DNA of 64,000 bases, taken from CAWAYR01 sp050250875. GTDB taxonomy: Bacteria > Acidobacteriota > Vicinamibacteria > Vicinamibacterales > UBA2999. The notes beneath the pieces are model-generated. The model searched no databases. It was not told the origin of the DNA and saw only the letters and a program-made list of their open reading frames with translations. Location of the stretch: positions 186,001-250,000 of the forward strand of contig JBFWNV010000002.1 in NCBI GenBank assembly GCA_050250875.1. Reading direction: 5' to 3'. Both the position numbers and the translations under genes were made by a program. This document shows, in pieces, positions 1-6,589 of the stretch; the first letter of the stretch is position 1; the number at the start of each line of letters is the position of its first letter.

Positions 1-762
1 GGCGCCCTGGCCGTGTTCTGCGCCGTCTGGGGCTCGGCGGGCGCGTTCATCTCGCTGCTGATGTCGCGGTGGATGGCCAAGCGGGCGATGGGCGTCGAGC
101 TGGTCGACGGCCGCACCGGCCACGAGGAGGCCGACTGGCTCTTCCGCACCGTGGAGCGACTGGCCCGCCAGGCGCAGCTGCCGATGCCGGAGGTGGGCAT
201 CTACACCTCCCCCGAGGTCAACGCCTTCGCCACCGGGCCCAGCAAGTCGAAGAGCCTGGTCGCGGTGTCGTCCGGGCTGCTGCGCGGCATGCGGCGCGAG
301 GAAGTGGAGGGCGTGCTCGCCCACGAGATCGCCCACATCCAGAACGGCGACATGGTGACCATGACGCTCATCCAGGGCGTGGTCAACGCCTTCGTGCTGT
401 TCGCCTCGCGGGTCATCGCCAACATCGCGCGCAGCGCCGTCGACGAGCGCAACGCCTACATGGTGCAGTTCATCGTCACCATCGTCCTCGACATCGCGCT
501 GGGCATCCTCGGCGCGATGGTGGTGGCGTGGTTCTCGCGGGCCCGCGAGTTCCGGGCCGATGCCGGGGCGGCGGCGCTGGCCGGCCGCGGCAACATGATC
601 GCCGCGCTGCGCCGGCTGCAGACCACCCACCCGCTGGTCGATCCGTCGAACCAGGCGCTGGCCACCATGAAGATTGCCGGCGGCGACAAGCGCTGGATGC
701 TGCTGTTCTCCACGCACCCGCCGCTCGAGGCGCGCATCGCCGCCCTCGAGAGCCTGCGATGA
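1..762 (+). CDS. htpX: M48 zinc metalloprotease HtpX, 5' end outside window
   Basis: Inner-membrane zinc protease of the HtpX family, involved in membrane-protein quality control. The frame is open from the first base, so the start and first membrane segment lie upstream. The visible 253 residues contain the zinc motif HEIAH near fragment residue 108, a hydrophobic stretch around residues 115-150, a second one around 155-175, and the downstream EFRAD motif that supplies the third zinc ligand. E. coli HtpX has 293 residues, so roughly 35-40 are missing. The stop codon overlaps the next start as ATGA at 759-762, which suggests translational coupling. Family assignment is secure; the substrate is unknown. 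Confidence 0.93.
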   Translation, partial: GALAVFCAVWGSAGAFISLLMSRWMAKRAMGVELVDGRTGHEEADWLFRTVERLARQAQLPMPEVGIYTSPEVNAFATGPSKSKSLVAVSSGLLRGMRREEVEGVLAHEIAHIQNGDMVTMTLIQGVVNAFVLFASRVIANIARSAVDERNAYMVQFIVTIVLDIALGILGAMVVAWFSRAREFRADAGAAALAGRGNMIAALRRLQTTHPLVDPSNQALATMKIAGGDKRWMLLFSTHPPLEARIAALESLR

Positions 763-1241
763 CCCGCCGGCTGGTCGCGCCGGCGCTGCTGGCCGCGGTG
801 CTGGTCACGGCGCCGCGGCCGGCCCCCGCCCAGCCGCACACGCCCAATACCCAGGCCGTGCAGGCGGCGGTCGAGCACTTCCTCGACGTGCTCGGCAAGC
901 GCGAGCTCGACCGGCTGCCGGCGCTGTTCGCGCCCAAGGCGACGATGGCCGTGCTGCGCCAGCGCGACGGTCAGTGGACCACCAGCATCCAGACCTTCGA
1001 GGAGTGGCTGGGCGGGCTGCGCTCACAGACCACGGCGCAGCCGTTCCGGGAGCCGCTCACCAAGGTGAGCGTCAACGTCGAAGACGGTCGGCTCGCCTTC
1101 CTGCGGGCCGACTTCACCGTCGTCATCGACGGCCAGGTGCGGTCGCACGGCGTGGACTACTTCACGCTGGTGAAGGACGGCGAGGCCTGGAAGATCCTCA
1201 ACGCGTCGTTCACCAGCTACCCGGGCGCGCCGGCCAAGTAG
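759..1241 (+). CDS. Secreted SnoaL/NTF2-like protein
   Basis: A 160-residue protein with an N-terminal signal peptide (MTRRLVAPALLAAVL, cleavage likely after PAPAQ) followed by one NTF2/SnoaL-like cone domain. The features are an N-terminal helix with VEHFLDVLGKRELDRLPALFAP, then alternating strands ending in FTLVKDGEAWKIL. Such domains bind small ligands or act as small enzymes, and no catalytic residues can be named here. The start is fixed by the ATGA overlap with htpX. Exported location is inferred from the signal peptide. The function is unknown. Confidence 0.75.
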   Translation: MTRRLVAPALLAAVLVTAPRPAPAQPHTPNTQAVQAAVEHFLDVLGKRELDRLPALFAPKATMAVLRQRDGQWTTSIQTFEEWLGGLRSQTTAQPFREPLTKVSVNVEDGRLAFLRADFTVVIDGQVRSHGVDYFTLVKDGEAWKILNASFTSYPGAPAK

Positions 1242-1272
1242 GGCCGCGCTTCAGAGCTGCCGTCGTGGACGC

Positions 1273-1278
1273 TACAAT
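1273..1278 (+). promoter_or_regulatory. Predicted -10 box (TACAAT) for the TIGR00300 gene
   Basis: TACAAT ends 9 nt before the ATG at 1288. TTCAGA at 1250-1255 is a plausible weak -35 with a 17-bp spacer. The transcript would start within about 3 nt of the start codon. Confidence 0.5.
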
Positions 1279-1287
1279 GGGCGTCCG

Positions 1288-2523
1288 ATGTACTCCGAAA
1301 CCGTCGACGCCGAAGGCCACCTGATCGACTCGGGCGACCTGCAGGCGATTCTCACCACCATCGTCGAGCAGGGCGCCAGCTACGAGATCCTGCGCTTCGA
1401 CATGGGGCGCACCAACGCCTCGCCGTCGCAGCTGTCGCTGCGCCTGTCCACCGAGACGCGCGAGGGGCTCGACCACCTGCTGGCCACGCTCTCGACCTTC
1501 GGGTGCTACGTCCAGGGCGCGCCGGACGCCATCGTCCGCGTCAACGACATCGACGGCGCCGCGCCCGAGGACTTCTACTCCACCACCAACCACCGTACCG
1601 AGGTGCTGGTCGGCGGCCGCTGGACGGGGGTGGACCGTCAGCGGATGGACGCGGCCATCGTCCTCGACGGCGATCGGCTCGAGTGCCGCAAGCTGCGCAG
1701 CCTGAAGAAGGGCGACCGCGTGGTGTGCGGCATGCAGGGCATCCGGGTGCGGCCCGACCTCCAGGGCCGCGACAAGCCGACCTTCGGTTTCATGAGCAAC
1801 GACGTGTCGTCGGAGCGCCGCGTCGAAGTGGCGGTGGCGCGCGTCGCCGACATGCTGCGCCAGACCCGCGCCGCCGGCGAGAAGATCTGCTTCGTGGCCG
1901 GCCCGGTGGTGGTCCACACCGGCGGCGGCGAGTTCTTCTGCGAGCTCATTCGCCTCGGCTTCGTCGATCTGGTGCTGTCAGGCAACGCCCTGGCCGTCCA
2001 CGACATCGAGGCGGCGCTGTCGGGCACCTCGCTCGGCATCGATCTCGACACCGGGCGGCCGGTGGAGCACGGCCATCGCAACCACATGCGGGCCATCAAC
2101 GCCATCCGCCGCGCCGGCGGCATCGCCAAGGCCGTGGAGTCGGGCCTGCTGACGCGCGGGGTGATGTATCACCTCCACAAACACGGCGTGCCCTACGTGC
2201 TCGCCGGGTCGATTCGCGACGACGGCCCGCTGCCCGAAACGGTGATGGATCTCGCCGCCGCCCAGGATCGCTACGCCGAGCTGCTCGTAGACGTCGGCGC
2301 GGTGATCATGCTCAGCTCGATGCTGCACAGCATCGGCGTCGGCAACATGGTGCCGTCGTGGGTGAAGGTGGTGTCGGTGGACATCAACCCCGCCGTCGTC
2401 ACCAAGCTCAGCGACCGCGGCTCGACGCAGACGGTGGGCGTCGTCACCGACGTGGGCCTCTTCCTCCACCAGCTCGCCGTGGCACTCCGCGGCTCGGGGT
2501 CCGATGTTCACCACGCTCATTGA
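1288..2523 (+). CDS. TIGR00300 family protein (LOR/SDH-type, ornithine cyclodeaminase-like)
   Basis: A 411-residue protein matching the TIGR00300 family. The N-terminal LOR/SDH domain (residues ~1-100, with SYEILRFDMGRTNASPSQLSL) is followed by a long C-terminal part containing GNALAVHDIEAALSGTSLGI and HMRAINAIRRAGGI. Archaeal and cyanobacterial relatives, including the C-terminal half of AgrE/ArgZ, act as ornithine cyclodeaminases making proline and ammonia. That activity here is inferred from the family only. The ATG at 1288 is preceded by a close -10 box and not by a clear Shine-Dalgarno. The 3' end overlaps the sulfurtransferase gene by 20 bp. No arginine-pathway genes are adjacent. Confidence 0.8.
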   Translation: MYSETVDAEGHLIDSGDLQAILTTIVEQGASYEILRFDMGRTNASPSQLSLRLSTETREGLDHLLATLSTFGCYVQGAPDAIVRVNDIDGAAPEDFYSTTNHRTEVLVGGRWTGVDRQRMDAAIVLDGDRLECRKLRSLKKGDRVVCGMQGIRVRPDLQGRDKPTFGFMSNDVSSERRVEVAVARVADMLRQTRAAGEKICFVAGPVVVHTGGGEFFCELIRLGFVDLVLSGNALAVHDIEAALSGTSLGIDLDTGRPVEHGHRNHMRAINAIRRAGGIAKAVESGLLTRGVMYHLHKHGVPYVLAGSIRDDGPLPETVMDLAAAQDRYAELLVDVGAVIMLSSMLHSIGVGNMVPSWVKVVSVDINPAVVTKLSDRGSTQTVGVVTDVGLFLHQLAVALRGSGSDVHHAH

Positions 2524-3352
2524 TGCGGTCTCGCTGATGTCGTACCTGCACGACCCGTCGTGGGTCGTGCTCGACGCCCGCTTCGATCTCACCGCCCCGA
2601 CGAAGGGGGAAGCGCTCTACCGCGAGGGCCACATCCCGCGGGCCCGCTACGTCAACCTCGACACCGACCTCTCGGGACCGAAGATCGGCACGACCGGACG
2701 GCATCCGCTGCCGGATCCGGCCACCGCGGCGGCGACGTTCGGGCGGCTCGGCATCGGCCCGGACACGCAGGTGGTGGTCTACGACGCCGACGCCGGCCAG
2801 TTCGCGGCGCGGGCGTGGTGGATGCTGCGCTGGCTCGGCCACACCAACGTCGCGGTGCTCGACGGCGGGCTGGCAGCGTGGACCGCGGCGGGCCTGGCGC
2901 TGTCGGACGACGAGGAGCGCTGGGAGCCGGCGGTGTTCACGCCGCGGGTGGACTCCGGGGCGAGGTTGGGCGTGGGCGACGTGCTGCCGCACGTGGCGCA
3001 GGCCGGCCACGTGCTGGTGGACGCCCGCGCCAACGATCGCTTCCGCGGCCAGAACGAGACGCTCGACCCGGTGGGCGGGCACATCCCCGGCGCCGTCAAC
3101 CGCTTCTTCCAGCAGAACCTCACGGCCGAGAAGACGTTCAAGTCGCCCGACGAGCTGCGCGCCGAGTGGACGCCGATCCTGGGTGGGACCGACGCCTCGA
3201 AGGCGGTGTTGTATTGCGGGTCGGGCGTGACGGCCTGCCACAACCTGCTCGCCCTGGAGCATGCCGGGCTGCCCGGCGCGCGGCTGTTCGCCGGATCGTG
3301 GAGCGAGTGGTGCGCCGACCCGAGCCGGCCCGTGGCGACCGGGGAAGCGTAG
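2504..3352 (+). CDS. sseA: Two-domain rhodanese, 3-mercaptopyruvate sulfurtransferase type
   Basis: A 282-residue sulfurtransferase with two rhodanese domains (residues ~5-125 and ~150-275). The first is non-catalytic (DAGQFAARAWWMLRWLG). The second carries the active-site loop CGSGVTA, whose cysteine takes up the sulfane sulfur. That loop form is typical of SseA-type 3-mercaptopyruvate sulfurtransferases, unlike the CRKGVT type of thiosulfate rhodaneses. The length is normal and no signal peptide is seen, so it is probably cytoplasmic. The start overlaps the upstream gene by 20 bp. An internal ATG near 2537 is possible but would trim the first strand. Confidence 0.88.
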   Translation: MFTTLIDAVSLMSYLHDPSWVVLDARFDLTAPTKGEALYREGHIPRARYVNLDTDLSGPKIGTTGRHPLPDPATAAATFGRLGIGPDTQVVVYDADAGQFAARAWWMLRWLGHTNVAVLDGGLAAWTAAGLALSDDEERWEPAVFTPRVDSGARLGVGDVLPHVAQAGHVLVDARANDRFRGQNETLDPVGGHIPGAVNRFFQQNLTAEKTFKSPDELRAEWTPILGGTDASKAVLYCGSGVTACHNLLALEHAGLPGARLFAGSWSEWCADPSRPVATGEA

Positions 3353-3365
3353 CCGACAGTCCGTT

Positions 3366-3397
3366 CCTGGTCCCTGGTCCCTGGTCCCCGGTCCCTT
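3366..3397 (+). repeat. Heptamer repeat (TGGTCCC)n
   Basis: About four imperfect units of TGGTCCC lie 14 bp after the sulfurtransferase stop codon. The same unit forms an inverted pair at 10494-10606. Confidence 0.75.
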
Positions 3398-3462
3398 CAG
3401 CCAACGTTTCCCCGCCACCCCTCGTCCAATCTCCCGACCGTGACCTTCGGGAGACGACGACC

Positions 3463-4587
3463 ATGACCCTGCGTACCACGGCGGCCGCCCTGCTGGCCGC
3501 GCTGACCGTCGGCGGCTCGACTCTGGTGCTGGCTGCCGGCGACGACCACGGCCAGGACGCCTGGCGCCACCACCATCGCGACGCCGTCCGCGAGATCCGT
3601 CAGGCGGTGCGCGAGGCCGTCCGCGACGCCCGGCACGATACGCGGCACGTGGTGCGCGACGTCGTGCGCGAGGTGCGGGCCGCGGCGGCCTGGGCCTGGC
3701 AGGGCGACGACGCCTGGGAGCGGGCCGAACGCCGGCGCGAGCAGGCCGAACGCCGCCGCGACGCCGCCGAGCGGCGCCGCGATCGCGCCGAGGCCCGGCG
3801 CGACGAGGCGGCGCGCCAGCGCGACGAGCGGGCCTTCCGCTCGGTGAGCCCCACCGACGACCCCTGCACCGAGCGGCGCGGCGATCGCGACCGCGGCTTC
3901 GCCTGCGAGGTGCGCGACAGCCGGCTGCCGGCGCCGGTCGGCGCCCTCACCGTGGACGCGTCGCCCAACGGCGGCATCCGTGTCGAGGCCTGGGATCAGG
4001 CCGACGTGCTGGTGCGCGCGGTGGTGCAGGCCTACGGCGACGACGACGCCGAGGCCAAGGACCTGCTCGGCCGCGTGCGCGTGAATGCCGCCGGGACGCG
4101 CGTGGACGCCGAAGGGCCGGAACGCGGCGAGGGCCGGCGCCGCAGCGGCTGGTCGGTGAGCTTCCGGGTGTGGGCGCCGCGGCAGACGGCGCTGGCGCTG
4201 CAGGCGCGCAACGGCGGCATCTCGCTGCACGGCATGCGCGGCGAGTCGCGCTTCTCCACCACCAACGGCGGCGTCACGCTCGACGGCGTCGGCGGCAAGG
4301 TGGTCGGCACGACGCGCAACGGCGGCGTCAACGTGCGCCTCGACGGCACGCGCTGGGAGGGCGACGGCCTCGACGTCGAAACCACCAACGGCGGCGTGTC
4401 GATGGCGATCCCCTCGGGCTACTCGGCCGAACTCGAGACCGGCACGGTCAACGGCGGGTTCCGCACCGAGCTGCCGCTCACCGTGCAGGGCCGTCTCGAC
4501 CGCCAGGTGAAGGCCACGCTCGGCAGCGGCGGGCCGCCGCTCAAAGTCACGACGACCAACGGCGGCGTGCGCATCACCCAGCGCTGA
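3463..4587 (+). CDS. Exported DUF4097-type protein with NGG repeat beta domain
   Basis: A 374-residue protein. It has a signal peptide (residues 1-25, ending LVLAAG) and a His/Arg-rich segment. A highly charged helical region near residues 85-127 is built of Arg-Arg-x-Glu-Ala heptad-like repeats and is a likely coiled coil. The C-terminal domain (~140-374) resembles DUF4097 putative adhesins: Asn-Gly-Gly recurs at codons near 3967, 4207, 4264, 4318, 4384, 4450 and 4558, as expected for turns of a beta-solenoid. GGGAG lies about 9 nt before the ATG. A cell-envelope location is likely; no binding partner is known. The 60-bp palindrome follows 5 bp after the stop. Confidence 0.75.
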   Translation: MTLRTTAAALLAALTVGGSTLVLAAGDDHGQDAWRHHHRDAVREIRQAVREAVRDARHDTRHVVRDVVREVRAAAAWAWQGDDAWERAERRREQAERRRDAAERRRDRAEARRDEAARQRDERAFRSVSPTDDPCTERRGDRDRGFACEVRDSRLPAPVGALTVDASPNGGIRVEAWDQADVLVRAVVQAYGDDDAEAKDLLGRVRVNAAGTRVDAEGPERGEGRRRSGWSVSFRVWAPRQTALALQARNGGISLHGMRGESRFSTTNGGVTLDGVGGKVVGTTRNGGVNVRLDGTRWEGDGLDVETTNGGVSMAIPSGYSAELETGTVNGGFRTELPLTVQGRLDRQVKATLGSGGPPLKVTTTNGGVRITQR

Positions 4588-4592
4588 CGATC

Positions 4593-4652
4593 TGTAATCG
4601 GCTCTATCACGGAGACATCGTCGCAATTGTCTCCGTGACAGAGCCGATTACA
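4593..4652. repeat. 60-bp palindrome between convergent genes, REP/terminator-like
   Basis: The two halves pair at 25 of 30 positions: arms 4593-4617 and 4628-4652 differ at one position, with a 10-nt centre. The left arm begins TGTAATCGGCTCT. It lies between convergent genes and contains the TAA stop of the minus-strand PPOX gene, so it may terminate transcription from both sides. Its AT content is clearly higher than its surroundings. It is exactly as long as the GGGGCC palindromes elsewhere in the window but has an unrelated sequence. Confidence 0.85.
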
Positions 4653-5115
4653 TGTGGGTGACGCGGCCCGTCCGGTTCTCGTAGAACTCTGCCGACGTCG
4701 CGGTGAAGAGCACGAGCATCAGCCGTGGATCGGCGGGGCCGCCGGGGAACCAGCGCTGGAAGCTGTGCCGCCACAGCGTGTCGGCCACACCTGGCTCGGT
4801 CACCAGCTGCGCCTCCCCCGCCACCTGCAGGTAGGTGTGCTCGTCGCGGCTCAGGAACGAGAGCGTGATGGCGTGGCGCCGGTCGGCCTCCCACTCCACG
4901 GCGGTGCGGGCGTCGGCGAGCAGCCAGAACCGCTGCGGCGGGCCGTCGCGGTCGGCGACCGGGGCGTAGATCGCCCCCCGGCCGTCGGCGGTGAGCAGCA
5001 CCGCCGGTTCGAAACGCGTCAGGGTCTCGACGACGCGCGGCAACGCGTCGAACCCGTGCAGATGCTCGACCGGAGGCCCGGCAGGAGGGAATGCAGGCAC
5101 GTGCAGCCCCAGCAT
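4648..5115 (-). CDS. Pyridoxamine 5'-phosphate oxidase-fold protein
   Basis: A 155-residue protein resembling the general-stress-protein-26/PPOX split-barrel family. It has strands AVLLTADGRGAIYAPVA, RFWLLADARTAVEWEADRRHAITLSFLSRDEHTYLQVAGEA, and the C-terminal LMLVLFTATSAEFYEN. Members bind FMN or F420 or have lost cofactor binding, and the activity cannot be read from sequence. The start chosen is the ATG at 5115, preceded by GGAGGG. The frame stays open upstream into a decayed receptor fragment, so a longer annotated start would be wrong. The stop codon lies inside the 60-bp palindrome. Confidence 0.7.
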   Translation of the reverse strand: MLGLHVPAFPPAGPPVEHLHGFDALPRVVETLTRFEPAVLLTADGRGAIYAPVADRDGPPQRFWLLADARTAVEWEADRRHAITLSFLSRDEHTYLQVAGEAQLVTEPGVADTLWRHSFQRWFPGGPADPRLMLVLFTATSAEFYENRTGRVTHM

Positions 5116-5166
5116 AGCCCTCCGGCCGCTCTCGAGTGTCACTTCTGCGCCTCCGCACTGTGATCT

Positions 5167-5349
5167 AAAGATCAGCTTGACCTCGAGCTGAACGGTCCAC
5201 GGCTCGTAGGTCGCGGTGATGGTGCCGAACGCGTTGCTGCTGCGATTGCCGTTCGGGGCGCGGCCCGCGCACCCCGTGCGCTCGAACGGCGTCCACGCGA
5301 ATCCGAGCCGTGGCCCGAAGTTGTTGCGGCCGTGCGACGGCGACATCAC
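5167..5349 (-). pseudogene. Remnant of an Oar-like TonB-dependent receptor C-terminus
   Basis: This stretch, in frame with the PPOX gene, encodes NNFGPRLGFAWTPF followed closely by FGTITATYEPWTVQLEVKLIF. In large acidobacterial Oar-like TonB receptors the first motif lies well before the end, and the second type (TxxxxPRxxQLxLKLxF) is the final beta-strand. Here only about 20 residues separate them, so most of the barrel end is deleted. The natural stop after the terminal Phe is missing and the frame runs into the PPOX gene. A GGGGCTC repeat (5366-5385) lies just upstream of the fragment. It is read as a deletion relic, not a functional gene. Confidence 0.6.
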
Positions 5350-5365
5350 GCGACGGCAAGAAGAG

Positions 5366-5385
5366 CCGGGGCTCGGGGCTCGGGA
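5366..5385 (+). repeat. Heptamer repeat (GGGGCTC)n
   Basis: Two and a half units of CGGGGCT lie upstream of the MOSC gene. A three-and-a-half-unit copy lies at 6564-6589. Confidence 0.65.
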
Positions 5386-5389
5386 AGGC

Positions 5390-5395
5390 TAAGAT
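5390..5395 (+). promoter_or_regulatory. Predicted -10 box (TAAGAT) for the MOSC gene
   Basis: TAAGAT ends 6 nt before the ATG at 5402, which implies a leaderless mRNA. No clear -35 is visible. Confidence 0.4.
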
Positions 5396-5401
5396 CGTCG
5401 G

Positions 5402-5896
5402 ATGGGACGCGTGGCGGGGATCTGGATCAAGCGGGTGCATCGCGGGCCGATGGATCCGGCCGACACGGCGGAACTGGTCGCCGGACGCGGGCTGCGCGGC
5501 GACGCCACTCAGGGTGGGCGACGGCAGGTGACGATCATGTCACTCGATCGCTGGCGGGCGCTCACCTCGCACCTGCCCGGTTCGCCGGCGCCGGCCATCC
5601 GGCGCGCCAACCTGCTGGTCGAGGGCGTGGACCTCGATCACAGCCGCGAGCGCGTGCTCTGCATCGGCGACGCCCGCGTCCGCATTCTCGGCGAGACCCG
5701 GCCCTGCTGCCAGATGGACGAGGCGTGCCCCGGCCTGCAGGACGCGTTGTCGCCGGCGTGGGGTGGCGGCGCGTTCGGCGAGGTGATCGCGGGCGGCGCC
5801 ATCGCCGTCGGCTCGCCGGTGGCGTGGGAAACGACTCCCGAGGTCGAAACCGCCGCGGCTACAGCCCGAACGACGCCATCGCCAGCCACTCCATGA
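5402..5896 (+). CDS. MOSC domain protein
   Basis: A 164-residue single MOSC domain. The family handles sulfur bound to a conserved cysteine and molybdenum cofactor chemistry. Visible landmarks are GRGLRGDAT, RQVTIMS, RRANLLVEGVDL, the conserved IGDARVRILGETRPCCQMDE with the family cysteine, and GGGAFGEVIAGG near the end. The length is typical of YiiM-like stand-alone MOSC proteins. There is no signal peptide. The 3' end overlaps the convergent gene on the other strand by 38 bp. The substrate is not known. Confidence 0.85.
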   Translation: MGRVAGIWIKRVHRGPMDPADTAELVAGRGLRGDATQGGRRQVTIMSLDRWRALTSHLPGSPAPAIRRANLLVEGVDLDHSRERVLCIGDARVRILGETRPCCQMDEACPGLQDALSPAWGGGAFGEVIAGGAIAVGSPVAWETTPEVETAAATARTTPSPATP

Positions 5897-6536
5897 GCTG
5901 GGCGGCGTGCGGCTTGACCAGCTCCCGGTTCTTCGCCGGGGCGTCGGGCAGCTCCACGTCGGGCACCGTCACCTTCGCGCCGGTTGCCATCGCCTGCACC
6001 AGCTTCTCGAGTTCCCGCGGGTCGTAGCGCGCGGCCTCGATGCCGGCAGCCTGGTAGACGCGCAGCCGCACCCACGAGAACTCGGCGCGCGAGAACTTCT
6101 CGGCGTTCAGCGCGTCCACCTGCGCCCGCCGCGCGTCGAGGTAGATCTGCGACATGTCGCTCAACCCGGCGAGGAGCTGCGACAGCGACGGCGGCACCTC
6201 GGTGCCATCCGGCCGCGTCGTCGCCAGCTCCTTGTACTTCTCGCGGAAGGCCTCGGCGCGTGTGCCCAGCGTCTGCTTCACGTGGGCCTGCACGCGCAGG
6301 AACCGCTCCACCTGCTCGGCGGTCAGCTCGCCGTTGGCCGGCCCCTCATAGGCCGAGGTGTTGGCGAGGCGGTCTTCCATCTCGACCACCTCGGAGAGCT
6401 GCGACACGCCCTCCACCATCTGCCGGGCGCTGTCGAAGGCCGGCCGCGCCGCCCGCCACAGGAAGTAGGCGCCGACGCCGGCGACCACCATCAGCAGCAC
6501 GATGACGACGAGGCAGCCGACGAGGAGCTTCTTCAT
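5859..6536 (-). CDS. Hypothetical membrane-anchored protein
   Basis: A 225-residue protein with one N-terminal hydrophobic segment (KKLLVGCLVVIVLLMVVAGVG, residues 2-22) and a mainly helical, charged remainder. It is therefore probably anchored in the inner membrane with a periplasmic domain. The segments VERFLRVQAHVKQTLGTR and FSRAEFSWVRLRVYQAAG suggest a helical bundle, but no named family is recognised. It has its own predicted -10 box 6 nt upstream. The 3' end overlaps the MOSC gene. The ATG at 6536 starts directly before the Lys-Lys preceding the hydrophobic helix. Confidence 0.7.
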   Translation of the reverse strand: MKKLLVGCLVVIVLLMVVAGVGAYFLWRAARPAFDSARQMVEGVSQLSEVVEMEDRLANTSAYEGPANGELTAEQVERFLRVQAHVKQTLGTRAEAFREKYKELATTRPDGTEVPPSLSQLLAGLSDMSQIYLDARRAQVDALNAEKFSRAEFSWVRLRVYQAAGIEAARYDPRELEKLVQAMATGAKVTVPDVELPDAPAKNRELVKPHAAQLMEWLAMASFGL

Positions 6537-6542
6537 GAGGCG

Positions 6543-6548
6543 ATGCTA
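6543..6548 (-). promoter_or_regulatory. Predicted -10 box (TAGCAT)
   Basis: On the minus strand TAGCAT ends 6 nt before the start codon at 6536. Confidence 0.4.
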
Positions 6549-6563
6549 ACGCATCGCCCGCGG

Positions 6564-6589
6564 CGGGGCTCGGGGCTCGGGGCTCGGGA
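6564..6589 (+). repeat. Heptamer repeat (GGGGCTC)n at a gene end
   Basis: Three and a half CGGGGCT units directly abut the TAA stop of the minus-strand permease gene at 6590-6592. Confidence 0.7.

Noticed and set aside
3720..3840. Arg/Glu/Ala-rich repeat considered as a DNA tandem repeat or CRISPR-like array
   Set aside because: Units are irregular and in frame. It is a coiled-coil coding segment, and no repeat-spacer pattern exists anywhere in the window.
4648..5349. 233-residue version of the PPOX protein
   Set aside because: The first ~75 residues are a receptor remnant. A better start with GGAGGG lies at 5115.
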